A stretch of 64,000 bases of DNA from Agrobacterium tumefaciens (GCF_005221325.1 NZ_CP039888.1:930001-994000), one strand, 5' to 3'. Positions 49,283-60,622 are shown, counted from the stretch's first letter. Translations and numbers: made by a program. Notes: generated by a model from the letters alone, not told the origin.

Positions 49283-50776
49283 ATGATGAAGCACGCACTT
49301 TTGGCGACATGTGCCATTGTCGTCTCGTTTGGAACGCATGCGGCAAATGCCGGAACGATCACCTATGACGATTATACGGGCGTCAAGACCGGCTGGCAAA
49401 TGGCCTCCGACGATGCCTATCTCGGTTCCCGCGCAGGCTGCTTCGAAAGTCTGGTGCGTGTCGGTTATGACACGAAACTGGAGCCGGGCCTCGCCGAATC
49501 CTGGACGCAGACTGCGCCGAAGGTCTGGGAATTCAAGCTGCGCAAGGGTGTGAAGTTCCAGAACGGCGAGCCGCTCAATGCCGCAGCCGCCGTCAATGCA
49601 CTCACCAATCTCTTGAAGGCGCCGGTTCCGGCCCGTGCCTTTTCGCCGAAGTTGATCGCTGCCGTCGATGCTGGTGGCGACGATATTGTGAAGATCACGA
49701 CCATCGAGCCATCGGTGCTGCTGCCAGCGCAAATGGGAAGCCCGGCGACGTCTATCCTCGCGCCGTCAGCTTATAAGGATGGTAAGGTCGATCCGATCGG
49801 AACCTGCACCGGGCCTTTCAAGATCACCAAGGTCGATGCCAACCAGTATATGGAGCTGACCGCAAACCATGACTATTGGGCCGGTATGCCGAAGCTTTCG
49901 GGCGGTCGTGTGAACTTTATTCCGGATGCCGATACGCGCGCCACCCAGATAAGAAGCGGTGAAGTGCAGATTTCGCGCATGATCCCACCCTGGACGGTAA
50001 AGACCGTTGAAGCGGCCAAGGGCGTCAAGGTTGCGCCGATTACGGTACCCCGGATTACCGAAATGCTGCTCAATAATTCAAAGGCGCCGTTCAAGGATAT
50101 CAAGGTTCGGCAGGCGATCCGGGCCGCCGTCGACACCGCCGGTATTGCCGACAGCATCTATGAAGGCGTGGTAATGCCCGCAACGATGCCTTTCGCACCG
50201 GGAGAGCCGTGGGCGCCGAAAGACGTCACACCCGCTTATGACGTGGAGAAGGCAAAGGCTCTGCTGAAAGAGGCGGGAATTGCCCCCGGCAGCCTGAAGC
50301 TGACGCTTCTGGCCTACACTGAAAGAACCGAACTCAAGGATGTTGCTGCCGTTATCCAGGCGCAGCTGCAGGAAATCGGCATCAAGGTCGATGTTCGCGT
50401 TGCCGATTATACTGCGATCGAGCCCGATCTCCTGTCCGGCAATTTCGACATGGTCCTTCTGTCACGCGGTTATGCAACTGATGTTGCGGAACCAATCGGG
50501 TTCCTCAACGCCGACTACACCTGCGGAGGCGGCTACAACATCTCGCATTATTGCAGTGAGGAGACGGACAAGCTGATCAAATCGGCCTATGCGGTAGCGG
50601 AGCCGGCCAAGCGTTACGCCATCTATGCCGAGGCAGCGAAGAGGGTCTACGATGAAGCCGTCACCGTCTACCTCATCCATGAGACCGCTTTCGATGCCTA
50701 TTCGGAGAAGGTCGTGAACTTCAAGCCGCATCCGATCAACTATTTCATCATGACCAAGGATCTGGCGACGAAATAA
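49283..50776 (+). CDS. ABC transporter substrate-binding protein (SBP family 5)
   Basis: A 497-residue periplasmic binding protein of the peptide/nickel type. The signal peptide is residues about 1-24 (ending AANAGT). SBP_bac_5 features are WEFKLRKGVKFQNGEPLNA, TGPFKI and NNSKAPFKDIKVRQAIRAAVD. GGGG precedes the ATG at 49271. As the last of five genes (permeases, ATPases, then binding protein) it completes the importer. The ligand is not predictable; peptide or metal-chelate are both possible. Confidence 0.92.
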   Translation: MMKHALLATCAIVVSFGTHAANAGTITYDDYTGVKTGWQMASDDAYLGSRAGCFESLVRVGYDTKLEPGLAESWTQTAPKVWEFKLRKGVKFQNGEPLNAAAAVNALTNLLKAPVPARAFSPKLIAAVDAGGDDIVKITTIEPSVLLPAQMGSPATSILAPSAYKDGKVDPIGTCTGPFKITKVDANQYMELTANHDYWAGMPKLSGGRVNFIPDADTRATQIRSGEVQISRMIPPWTVKTVEAAKGVKVAPITVPRITEMLLNNSKAPFKDIKVRQAIRAAVDTAGIADSIYEGVVMPATMPFAPGEPWAPKDVTPAYDVEKAKALLKEAGIAPGSLKLTLLAYTERTELKDVAAVIQAQLQEIGIKVDVRVADYTAIEPDLLSGNFDMVLLSRGYATDVAEPIGFLNADYTCGGGYNISHYCSEETDKLIKSAYAVAEPAKRYAIYAEAAKRVYDEAVTVYLIHETAFDAYSEKVVNFKPHPINYFIMTKDLATK

Positions 50777-50951
50777 GCCAATCTGACGATGCTGACGAAG
50801 CATGGCCCGGCTCGCAAGAGCCGGGTTTTGGCTGTTATGGTGCCGTCCGCGCAGCAGCTAGGATGCCGGATCAGGTCCGCTGCTGCAGAGTTAAATTCCT
50901 GGGCAAGGATCATAATATTGATTTGGAATGACGAGTTACGCCAAACACTTC

Positions 50952-51042
50952 GGCGTCGTCCTCGGGCTTGTCCCGAGGATCTGCAACGTTCCTGTTTTTG
51001 CTGACGTGTTTAGATCCTCGGGACAAGCCCGAGGACGACGCC
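50952..51042. repeat. Palindromic intergenic repeat, copy 2
   Basis: Inverted 31-base perfect arms (50952-50982 and 51012-51042) separated by 29 bases. The core is the same as the element at 23493 (cctcgggcttgtcccgagg), with differences only at the outer ends. It fills much of the 50777-51203 gap, which otherwise shows no gene. Confidence 0.9.
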
Positions 51043-51203
51043 GAGAGGAATGAATTCTTCATAGTCGACTTCGGGAGAGGCATCCGCTGCTTAGGGACGA
51101 AACTCGATGTCGTCCAACGGCCGTCACGCAAGGTTCAGCGTGAGGCGAGGCAGGCAGGCAGGCGACCGGCGGCAGGGATGAGATGCCGCCGGCATCTTTT
51201 CGT

Positions 51204-51458
51204 TCAGGCGCGCGCTTCCGGCGTATAGCCAGCGGCGGTGATGATTTCGGCAATGCGGGCCGCATCGGAGACGCCGCCGACCACGACCGTGCGGCTTGCA
51301 GGGTCCGTATGCACAGCAGCACCGGGAACGGTCTTTTCGATCGCACCCTTGATCACCCCGGCGCAGTGACCGCAGGTCATGTCTTCAACGTGGAAAGAAA
51401 GGCCTGCATTATCGGGTGCAGCTGTGGTTTCGGCGTGATGCTGGTGAGCGGTGCACAT
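51204..51458 (-). CDS. HMA-domain copper chaperone (CopZ-like)
   Basis: An 84-residue cytoplasmic metallochaperone. The metal site is MTCGHC (about residues 27-32) within a ferredoxin-like HMA fold; an additional HQHH lies near the N-terminus. It would hand Cu(I) to the actP pump or to the HmrR sensor. A MerR-type promoter lies just upstream, similar to the actP one. It is separated from the rest of the copper genes by the ABC transporter. Confidence 0.9.
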   Translation of the reverse strand: MCTAHQHHAETTAAPDNAGLSFHVEDMTCGHCAGVIKGAIEKTVPGAAVHTDPASRTVVVGGVSDAARIAEIITAAGYTPEARA

Positions 51459-51495
51459 AGGCGGTTCTCCATGGTTTGGAATTCTAACAGGACGG

Positions 51496-51526
51496 AGCCT
51501 GGACTATTCCAACGTGGGAAGGTCAA
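51496..51526 (-). promoter_or_regulatory. CueR/HmrR-type promoter of the copper chaperone gene
   Basis: On the minus strand, TTGACC (51526-51521), a 19-base spacer and CAGGCT (51501-51496), 38 bases before the ATG. The spacer contains ttcccacgttggaa, a good dyad close to the actP site. The -10 is weaker than at actP. Confidence 0.7.
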
Positions 51527-51565
51527 GCGCTTTATTCGCGCCTGTGCAACATGTGCATCGCCGGA

Positions 51566-53023
51566 TCAGCTGCGCCAGAAAATAGGCATGAGAAGCACGA
51601 GCACCGTCAGGATTTCCAGACGCCCGAGCAGCATCAGCACCGACAGGAGATAGAGCGCCGGTTCGCTGATGGTGGAAAAATTGCCGGCCGGGCCGATGAT
51701 CGGGCCGATGCCGGGGCCGACATTGGCAAGTGACGTTGCAACCGCCGAGGTGGCGGTGAGGAAATCATAGCCCATCAGGCTCATGGCGAGGCTGCCGGCG
51801 ATCCAAAGTGCGATGAAGCAGCTGATGAAGAGGAAAATGGTGCGGATGGTTTCCGGATCGACCACCTGCTGGCCGTAACGCACGGAATAGACGGCGTTCG
51901 GATAGATCAGCTTCTTGAGGCCGGCTCTCGCCACGTTGAAGATGATGAGAAAACGATAGGCCTTGATGCCGCCCGCCGTCGAGCCGGAACAGCCACCCAT
52001 GAAGGTCGCGAAAAAGGCGACGACAACGACGAAGGGACCCCAGAGCGTATAGTCATCGCTGGCGAAACCGCCGGTCGAGAGGATCGAGGTCATGTTGAAG
52101 AAGGAATGGCTGAGCGCATCATCCAGCGGCACGCCGTTCCTGAAATGATGATAGACGCCGACTGCAATCGAGATCGCGCAGAGATAGCCGAGGAAGACGG
52201 CGATCTGCGGATCGCGCAGCGTTTCCAGCCGGCGGCGCACGGCAAGCAGGATCATGACAGAGAAGGGCAGGCTGCCGAAGATCAGAAAGATGGTGGCAAT
52301 CCACAAAAGGGCGGTATTGTCGAAATAGGCGAAAGAGGCGTCGTGGGTGGAAAACCCGCCGGTCGCGACCGTCGACATGGCATGGTTCAGCGCATCGAAA
52401 TGCGACATGCCGGCAAAATCGAAGGCCACCGTGCAGGCGATGGTCATGACGATGTAGATCGCCACGAAAGCCCGGGTGAAGCTTGCCAGCCGCGCGAAGG
52501 GCCGATCGTTGCCGGTATCTGATGATTCCATGCGGAAGAAGGTCATGCCGCCGACGCGCAGGAGCGGCAGGATGAAGAGACCGAGCGCCACGATACCGAT
52601 ACCGCCGAGCCAGCAGAGCAGCGACCGCCAGAGGAGAATGCCCTGCGGCGCGTGGTCGAGCCCGGATATGGCGGTCGATCCTGTTGTGGTGATGGCCGAA
52701 ACGGATTCGAAGAACGCCTGGCCGGGCGTCAGGTCGAGTTCGGAAAGATAAAGCGGGACTGCGCCGACGATGGAAAACACCAGCCAGAGAAGGTTGACGA
52801 GCAGGAAACCGAAACGTTTGTTGAAGGAGGTGATGGGCCCGCGGGTTGCGAGCGCGCAGGCCAGCGCGAAGCCGCCGCACATGAAACCCGACAGCGCAAA
52901 CACCATCCAGTCGTCATTGCCGTAATAAAGATCGGTGAGCGCGGGCAGGAACATGGCCGTCGCGAGGTAGAGCCCGAAGATGGACGCCACATAGATGACC
53001 GAGCGCAGAAGGTTGCTGTTCAA
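51566..53023 (-). CDS. trkH: TrkH-type potassium uptake protein
   Basis: A 485-residue K+ translocating subunit with four repeated pore units. Filter-like glycine segments are TTTGSTAISG, STVATGGFSTHD, TSILSTGGFASDD and SLANVGPGIG. It has about ten membrane segments. It normally works with a TrkA-type NAD-binding protein, which is not nearby. An ATG start at 53023 precedes the first helix directly. It is divergent from ilvA. Confidence 0.93.
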   Translation of the reverse strand: MNSNLLRSVIYVASIFGLYLATAMFLPALTDLYYGNDDWMVFALSGFMCGGFALACALATRGPITSFNKRFGFLLVNLLWLVFSIVGAVPLYLSELDLTPGQAFFESVSAITTTGSTAISGLDHAPQGILLWRSLLCWLGGIGIVALGLFILPLLRVGGMTFFRMESSDTGNDRPFARLASFTRAFVAIYIVMTIACTVAFDFAGMSHFDALNHAMSTVATGGFSTHDASFAYFDNTALLWIATIFLIFGSLPFSVMILLAVRRRLETLRDPQIAVFLGYLCAISIAVGVYHHFRNGVPLDDALSHSFFNMTSILSTGGFASDDYTLWGPFVVVVAFFATFMGGCSGSTAGGIKAYRFLIIFNVARAGLKKLIYPNAVYSVRYGQQVVDPETIRTIFLFISCFIALWIAGSLAMSLMGYDFLTATSAVATSLANVGPGIGPIIGPAGNFSTISEPALYLLSVLMLLGRLEILTVLVLLMPIFWRS

Positions 53024-53103
53024 GAAATGAAACCCAGGGTTCGTGGTCGCGCTGAAATGAATCTTTGTTTCTGACGCCTTCCTATGGCATAGCGGGTGCC
53101 ATT

Positions 53104-54378
53104 ATGAATTTCAATGGATTGACTATCGTGGACAAGCAGCTTGTGGAAGCAGCGCGGCGGGAAGTGCGGGAGATATTCCCGGAAACGCCGCTGCAGTTGA
53201 ATGAACATCTCAGCCGTCGGTATGGCGCGTCGATTTGGCTGAAGCGTGAAGATCTGTCCCCGGTTCGTTCCTACAAGATTAGAGGCGCATTCAACTTTCT
53301 GCGCAAGGCGGTGGCCAAGGCTGGCAAGGACAAGGTTTTCGTCTGTGCGTCGGCCGGCAACCATGCCCAGGGCTTTGCTTTCGCCTGCCGCCATTTCGGC
53401 GTTCACGGCGTTGTTTTCATGCCGGTGACGACACCGCAGCAGAAGATCGAAAAGACCCGCATCTTTGGCGGAGAATTCATCAAGATCCGTCTGGTGGGCG
53501 ACATATTCGACCAGTGTTACGCCGCGGCGCGTCAGCATGTGCAGGACAATTACGGCTACATGGTGCCGCCTTTCGACCATGAGGATATCATCGAGGGTCA
53601 GGCGACGGTCGCCGCCGAGATCATGGATCAGCTGCCGGAAGGCACGAAGCCTGACATCGTCGTCATGCCTGTTGGTGGTGGTGGTCTTTCCGCCGGCCTG
53701 ACCGGTTTTCTGGCCGGCACGGTGAAGAAGGAGAACTTCGTGTTCTGCGAGCCTGAAGGCGCGCCGAGCCTGAAGAAGAGCCTCGAACGCGGCGAGCCCG
53801 TGACGCTGAACAAGATCGACAATTTCGTCGATGGCGCCGCCGTTGCCCGCATCGGCGACCTGAACTTCAAGGCACTGAAGGATTTCCCGGCCGAGCAGGT
53901 GATGCTCATCCCGGAAAATGCGATCTGCGTGACGATCATCGAGATGCTGAACCTCGAAGGCGTGGTGCTGGAGCCTGCGGGCGCCCTGTCCATCGCCGCG
54001 CTGGAAAAGCTCGGTCGCGAAAGGCTGGAAGGTAAAACGGTCATCGCCGTGGTCTCCGGCGGCAATTTCGATTTCGAGCGCCTGCCGGACGTGAAGGAAC
54101 GCGCCATGCGTTACACCGGCGTGAAGAAATACTTCATCCTGCGTCTGCCGCAGCGCCCCGGCGCGCTGCGCGATTTCCTCAACCTGCTCGGCCCGGATGA
54201 CGATATCGCCCGTTTCGAATATCTGAAGAAATCGGCCCGCAATTTCGGCTCGATCCTGATCGGCATCGAAACCAATGCGCAGGAAAACTTCGCGGGGCTT
54301 CTGGAGCGCTTCGAGGCGGCCGGTCTCGGTTATGAGGATATTACCGAAAACGACATCCTGTCGAACCTGATCATCTGA
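53104..54378 (+). CDS. ilvA: Threonine dehydratase (threonine ammonia-lyase)
   Basis: This PLP enzyme deaminates threonine to 2-oxobutanoate, the entry to isoleucine. The 424-residue protein has the PLP lysine in RSYKIRGAF (about Lys58), the CASAGNHAQGFA block and GGGGLSAG phosphate loop. A C-terminal single ACT-like regulatory region starts at about residue 340 (KYFILRLPQRPGALRDFL), typical of the shorter biosynthetic form. The ATG at 53104 gives MNFNGLTIVDKQLVEAA; a start 13 codons earlier is unlikely. Confidence 0.95.
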   Translation: MNFNGLTIVDKQLVEAARREVREIFPETPLQLNEHLSRRYGASIWLKREDLSPVRSYKIRGAFNFLRKAVAKAGKDKVFVCASAGNHAQGFAFACRHFGVHGVVFMPVTTPQQKIEKTRIFGGEFIKIRLVGDIFDQCYAAARQHVQDNYGYMVPPFDHEDIIEGQATVAAEIMDQLPEGTKPDIVVMPVGGGGLSAGLTGFLAGTVKKENFVFCEPEGAPSLKKSLERGEPVTLNKIDNFVDGAAVARIGDLNFKALKDFPAEQVMLIPENAICVTIIEMLNLEGVVLEPAGALSIAALEKLGRERLEGKTVIAVVSGGNFDFERLPDVKERAMRYTGVKKYFILRLPQRPGALRDFLNLLGPDDDIARFEYLKKSARNFGSILIGIETNAQENFAGLLERFEAAGLGYEDITENDILSNLII

Positions 54379-54398
54379 TCAGGAAAAGGACGGCAGGG

Positions 54399-54421
54399 AA
54401 GGGCGGATGACCTCCGCCCTT
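54399..54421 (+). terminator. Hairpin after ilvA
   Basis: Nine-base arms aagggcgga and tccgccctt over a 5-base loop, 20 bases after the ilvA stop, without a long T run. Confidence 0.5.
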
Positions 54422-54452
54422 CAAACGTGACATAGATAAGGGAGTGAAAGCC

Positions 54453-54764
54453 ATGGCATCGTTTTTTTCCAAAATCCTCTCGGTCTTCGGCTCCGGTCAG
54501 CCGTCTTCCGACGCGCCGCAGAAGGTGGCGCAGGCCGAGCCGCATGCGCATGGCGACTATCTGATCTATGCGACCCCGATCAAGGAAGGCGGCCAGTTCC
54601 GCCTCGCGGGCCGCATCGAAAAAAAGGCCGGTGATGAAGTGCTGGTGCATGAGTTCGTGCGCGCCGATGTCTTCACCAGCCTGGACGATGCGGTGGAGTT
54701 CACGATCCGCAAGGCGAAACTCATCATCGATCAGAACGGCGCATCGCTTTTCCCAGGAAAATGA
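54453..54764 (+). CDS. HlyU-family protein
   Basis: A 103-residue protein matching the HlyU family (YATPIKEGGQFRLAGRIEKKAGDEVLVHEFVRADVFTSLDDAVE, about residues 36-80). In Vibrio, HlyU is a transcriptional regulator of virulence genes; in rhizobia the role is unstudied. The ATG at 54453 follows GGGAG. It is 75 bases after ilvA and separated by a hairpin. Confidence 0.85.
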   Translation: MASFFSKILSVFGSGQPSSDAPQKVAQAEPHAHGDYLIYATPIKEGGQFRLAGRIEKKAGDEVLVHEFVRADVFTSLDDAVEFTIRKAKLIIDQNGASLFPGK

Positions 54765-54881
54765 TGACGTCTTCTTGCCTCGCACGTTAAGATTCCGTTG
54801 TCTGCTTCGGCCTATCGTCTTTGAGGCATGGAGTTGCGCGCCAATGACGCTGCGCAACGTGGATCGATAAGGCATGTGCCG

Positions 54882-56147
54882 ATGCAATGGGCAAATCTCG
54901 CCCTCTTTCTGGCGGAAGCCGTCGTCTATTTTTCGGTAATGACGGCATTCCTTCATTACCGGCATATTCTCGGCATCGGTGTCTTCCTCACCGCGCTGGG
55001 CGTGATGCACTTCCTGGAAACCTATCTGGCGGCCGTCCTTTACGTGCAGCTACCCTTTGGCGTGGCATCACCGGGCTCCTCGATCCTTTTTGCCGGCAAG
55101 CTGATGATGATCCTCATGCTCTATATGCGCGAGGACGCGGCCGTGGTGCGGCAGCCGATATATGGTCTGTTTCTCGGCAATATATTGACCGTCATTATTG
55201 CACAGATCGTCCGTTTTCATGAGACGGTGGCGATCGTTCCCGGCCAATCCGTCAGTACCGGCTTCCTCGATGAAATGGGCATCCTGATGGTTTGGGGAAC
55301 CAGCCTGCTCTACATCGACGCCATCGCCATCATCCTGTTTTACGAGAAGCTTGGACGGTATCTGCAGCGCCATATCGTGCTGCGCTTCGCGATCTGCGGC
55401 GTCGTTGTCCTGAGCTTCGATCAGGCGGGTTTTTATGGGGCGCTGCGATTGTTGTTCAACGCACCTGCTGATGTCTTTTATGATGGCTGGAAGGCTAAGA
55501 TGGCGGCAGTCGGCATCTATTCGCTGCTCTTTGCCACCTATCTCTGGCTGACATCGGCCAAGGGCCGCTTTCTCACACGCCGAAGCGTTGCCGATGTCTT
55601 CAACGATCTCACTTTCAGGGAGCGTTACGAGGAGCTTTTATCCCGCTCCGGGCGCGATATGCTGACGGGCGTATCGGACCGCGCCCGCATGGAACTCGAT
55701 GCGCCCTCCCTCGTCGTGGAATGCCTGGAGAAACAGCGGCCGGTCAGCGTACTGATCGTCGATATCGACAACTTCAAGACCGTCAACGACACCTTCGGGC
55801 ACCTGCAGGGCGATGAGATATTGCGGGAGTTCGCCGCAGTCCTGAAACGCGCCGTGCAACCGTTGGGACATCTCTACCGTTTCGGCGGCGAGGAGTTCGT
55901 GGCGCTCCTGCCGGCGATGACGCATGAAACGGCGCTGGCATTTTCGGCCGGTCTCAGGGCGGCGGTTCTTGCCGATCTGCAACGGCCGGACGGTTCGCCG
56001 CTGACCGTCAGTATCGGCGTCGCTACCGCCTTCGAGGATGGGCAGCTTTTCCGCGCGCTTCTATCGGAGGCTGATGCGCGGCTCTACGCGGCAAAAAATA
56101 ACGGCCGGGACCAGGTCCACGGCCGTCATGGCATGTGGGTCGGCTGA
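54882..56147 (+). CDS. Membrane-bound diguanylate cyclase (GGDEF domain)
   Basis: A 421-residue protein predicted to make cyclic di-GMP. About seven membrane helices occupy residues 5-225. A GGDEF domain covers about 260-420, with the active motif RFGGEEF (about residues 330-336) and the nucleotide Asp in VLIVDIDNFKTVNDTFGH. The inhibitory I-site RxxD expected 5 residues before the motif is absent, so product feedback may be lacking. The start is uncertain: ATG 54882 or an upstream ATG at 54828 adding 18 residues. Confidence 0.88.
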   Translation: MQWANLALFLAEAVVYFSVMTAFLHYRHILGIGVFLTALGVMHFLETYLAAVLYVQLPFGVASPGSSILFAGKLMMILMLYMREDAAVVRQPIYGLFLGNILTVIIAQIVRFHETVAIVPGQSVSTGFLDEMGILMVWGTSLLYIDAIAIILFYEKLGRYLQRHIVLRFAICGVVVLSFDQAGFYGALRLLFNAPADVFYDGWKAKMAAVGIYSLLFATYLWLTSAKGRFLTRRSVADVFNDLTFRERYEELLSRSGRDMLTGVSDRARMELDAPSLVVECLEKQRPVSVLIVDIDNFKTVNDTFGHLQGDEILREFAAVLKRAVQPLGHLYRFGGEEFVALLPAMTHETALAFSAGLRAAVLADLQRPDGSPLTVSIGVATAFEDGQLFRALLSEADARLYAAKNNGRDQVHGRHGMWVG

Positions 56148-56187
56148 TACCGGCGATCCCGCCGGCATCGGCCTTGATTGATGTGCC

Positions 56188-56805
56188 TCAGGCGGCCTGC
56201 GCCAGTTCTTCAACCTTGGCTTCGGCGGCAGCAACGGCCTTTTCGACCGCTTCCGGACCAAATGCCAGGCCTTCGACATAGATGACTTCCACGTCCGTCA
56301 TGCCCAGGAAACCGAGAACGGTCTTGAGGTAAGGAACGGCGTGGTTCATCGAAACGGCCGGACCTTCGGAATAAACGCCGGCGGCGGCAAGCACGATATA
56401 GACCTTCTTGCCGGTGGCGAGGCCAACCGGTCCGGTTTCAGTGTATTTGAACGTCTGGCCGGCGCGGGCGACGTTGTCGATCCACGACTTCAGGCCGGAG
56501 TAGATGTTGAAGTTGATGAGGCCGGTGCCGATGACGACCGTGTCTGCGGCCAGAAGCTCGGTGACGAGCTTGTCGGAATAATCGGCGGCAACCGATTCTT
56601 CAGCCGTGCGCTGGTCGGCCGGCTTGCGGATCGCAGCGGTCTTCACGGTGTCGAGATGCGGGATCGGATCAGCGGCGAGATCGCGGTGGACAAGGGTGTT
56701 GGAAGCCGACTTGGCCTTCAGCTTGCTGGCGAGTTCGCCGGAAAACTTGTTCGAAATCGATTCGTCGCCACGCGGGCTGGAGGTGATGAGCAGAATGTTG
56801 GACAT
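56188..56805 (-). CDS. azoR: FMN-dependent NADH-azoreductase
   Basis: A 205-residue flavodoxin-like enzyme that reduces azo dyes and quinones. The opening NILLITSSPRGDESISNKFSGEL is the FMN phosphate site. The GTGLINFNIYSGLKSWIDNVARAGQTF block (about residues 96-122) is typical of AzoR. It is divergent from the LysR gene, which is the likely regulator. Confidence 0.93.
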   Translation of the reverse strand: MSNILLITSSPRGDESISNKFSGELASKLKAKSASNTLVHRDLAADPIPHLDTVKTAAIRKPADQRTAEESVAADYSDKLVTELLAADTVVIGTGLINFNIYSGLKSWIDNVARAGQTFKYTETGPVGLATGKKVYIVLAAAGVYSEGPAVSMNHAVPYLKTVLGFLGMTDVEVIYVEGLAFGPEAVEKAVAAAEAKVEELAQAA

Positions 56806-56956
56806 GGTCTTTTCCTTGCATATGCGATGAATTGACGGGCGCCTTGGGAGGGCGTGAAAGAGCTGCGGGCGCTTCCTTGCCTCCTATATGAAAAATTACT
56901 GCCATCAAGAAAACCGTGATAATGTGGAAGCGATCTATCGATGAAATGGATGGGAC

Positions 56957-57925
56957 ATGGACGCAAACCCCACACTCGATCAATTGCAGGTGTTTTTGAC
57001 GGTCGCCGAGACCGGTAGTTTCTCCGCCGCGTCGCGGGCGCTGAACCGCGCCCAGTCGGTGGTCAGCTATACCATCGCCAATCTCGAGGCGCAGCTTGAA
57101 GTCACCCTTTTCGAGCGCAATGGCGTGCGCCAGCCGCGACTGACGGACGAGGGCCGCGCCATGCTGGAGGATGCACGACGCATCGTCGCCGGCCTGCAGG
57201 AGATGCGCGCCCGTGCCAAGGGACTGAAGCAGGGGCTTGAGGCGGAGCTTTCCGTTGCCATCAGCACCATGGTGCCGGCGGAGGCCGTCGTGGCAGTGCT
57301 GCGGGATTTTCGCCAGCAATTCCCCACCGTTACGCTCAGCCTCAATGTCGGCGAGTTGGGCATGGTCATGGAGATGGTGCTTTCCCGCAAGGCCGGCATC
57401 GGCATCGGCGGGGCGGTGTTGCGCCAGGATGATGAACTCGTCATGGAAAAGGTCGGCCATTCCTTCATGTTGCCGGTGGTTGCGGCCGATCACCCGCTAG
57501 CGCAGATCGAGCGGCCGGTGGTTCTCGCTGATGTCCGCGAGGAGGTTCAACTCGTGGTGACGGATGCGTCGGGTCTGACCAAGGGACGGGATTTCAACGT
57601 GCTGTCCTACAAGACATGGCGCGTCAGCGACATCGCCACAAAATACCAGCTCATCAAGGGCGGCCTCGGCTGGGGCGGTCTGCCTGCTTCGATCGTGCGT
57701 AATGATCTCACCAATGGCAGCTTGAAGGCGCTTGAACTCGAGGCCTATGAGCAGGGCGAATATCCGCTCTTCACGCTGCGGCGCGTCGATTCACCGGCAG
57801 GACCCGCCGGCCAATGGCTCGCCGAATCCTTCCAGCAGCGCCTGTCCGCCTGCCCGAACCATAAGGATTTCAACGGGATGCTGGAGGCGAGCAAGCAGAG
57901 GACAATGGCTGTCGCCGCGGAGTGA
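56957..57925 (+). CDS. LysR-family transcriptional regulator
   Basis: A 322-residue regulator. The helix-turn-helix is at about residues 5-62 (LDQLQVFLTVAETGSFSAASRALNRAQSVVSYTIANLEAQLEVTLFER). An effector-binding domain follows. It is divergently placed from azoR across a 151-base gap, the classical LysR arrangement, so it probably controls azoR. The inducer is unknown. Confidence 0.92.
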   Translation: MDANPTLDQLQVFLTVAETGSFSAASRALNRAQSVVSYTIANLEAQLEVTLFERNGVRQPRLTDEGRAMLEDARRIVAGLQEMRARAKGLKQGLEAELSVAISTMVPAEAVVAVLRDFRQQFPTVTLSLNVGELGMVMEMVLSRKAGIGIGGAVLRQDDELVMEKVGHSFMLPVVAADHPLAQIERPVVLADVREEVQLVVTDASGLTKGRDFNVLSYKTWRVSDIATKYQLIKGGLGWGGLPASIVRNDLTNGSLKALELEAYEQGEYPLFTLRRVDSPAGPAGQWLAESFQQRLSACPNHKDFNGMLEASKQRTMAVAAE

Positions 57926-57964
57926 CATAGACCGCAGTTACGACAGTTTTATCTGGGACGGGTG

Positions 57965-57996
57965 GTTGACGGCAGGCATCTCATTCTGCCGTCAAC
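57965..57996. terminator. Convergent hairpin between lysR-type gene and cpdB
   Basis: Eleven-base perfect arms (57965-57975 with 57986-57996) around a 10-base loop between the two convergent stops. A second small hairpin, acagtc-gaga-gactgt, follows at 57996-58011. Neither has a clear T run. Confidence 0.5.
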
Positions 57997-58015
57997 AGTC
58001 GAGAGACTGTATTCC

Positions 58016-60004
<1,989 letters not shown>

Positions 60005-60083
60005 GGGAACTCCTTCGGATGAAGCTTGCTCTGTCAGGGAAAAGGACAGGGTAGAAGCAATCGCCGAGGAGTCCATCACCAAA

Positions 60084-60101
60084 ATGACAAGCCCGTGACA
60101 G
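60084..60101 (-). promoter_or_regulatory. Predicted PhoB box upstream of cpdB
   Basis: On the minus strand the site reads CTGTCAC-GGGC-TTGTCAT: two direct half-sites whose starts are 11 bases apart, as in the PhoB consensus. It is about 80 bases before the cpdB start, which suits phosphate-starvation control of a nucleotidase. Confidence 0.75.
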
Positions 60102-60188
60102 TCGGGCCTGTTTTCAACCGTTTGATAAATTTTTTGTCAGGGAAGCGCGACGCACGTGTGGGCACACTCCGGTTTCGGCGCCAAGGAA

Positions 60189-60524
60189 TCAGCGGGCGAG
60201 CGTCGGTTTCACTTCTTCATGGAAGAAGCGGAAATAGGAGGAGAGCTGCGCTAGCGTGTTGGTGGAAAGCTTCAGCTGCAGTCCGAGGCGGTTCTGGTGC
60301 TGCCACTGCACCACACCCTCGATAAAGCCCAGATCGTCGCTCTGCACCTTGACCCGGCTGCCCTTGGCGGCGGCAAAAGGCCCGTCCAGTTCAAGCGCCA
60401 TTCCGGTGGCGGAAAGATCAACCACACGGCCTCGGGTAGACTGGCTGAAATAATGCACCGTCGCGAAGATTCTCGTTTTGCTGCGGACTGCGCTGCGGGT
60501 CGCCATATTGAGGTTGTTTGTCAT
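60189..60524 (-). CDS. PilZ-domain protein
   Basis: A 111-residue (approximately) cyclic di-GMP binding protein. It has the RxxxR element in TRSAVRSKTR and the DxSxxG element in VVDLSATGMAL, separated by about 20 residues, then EGVVQWQHQNRLGLQL. The start MTNNLNMATRS is preferred; an upstream ATG at 60557 would add 11 residues. A GGDEF protein lies 4 kb away in the same window but on the other strand. Confidence 0.85.
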   Translation of the reverse strand: MTNNLNMATRSAVRSKTRIFATVHYFSQSTRGRVVDLSATGMALELDGPFAAAKGSRVKVQSDDLGFIEGVVQWQHQNRLGLQLKLSTNTLAQLSSYFRFFHEEVKPTLAR

Positions 60525-60622
60525 GTTGCTGCTCAAATAAATTGTTTCCGATACCATGCATCATGCTGCGGAAAGCTTGAGAGCCATTTAGTTCTTCAGT
60601 TAAAATTGCAGCTAATTGCCGA

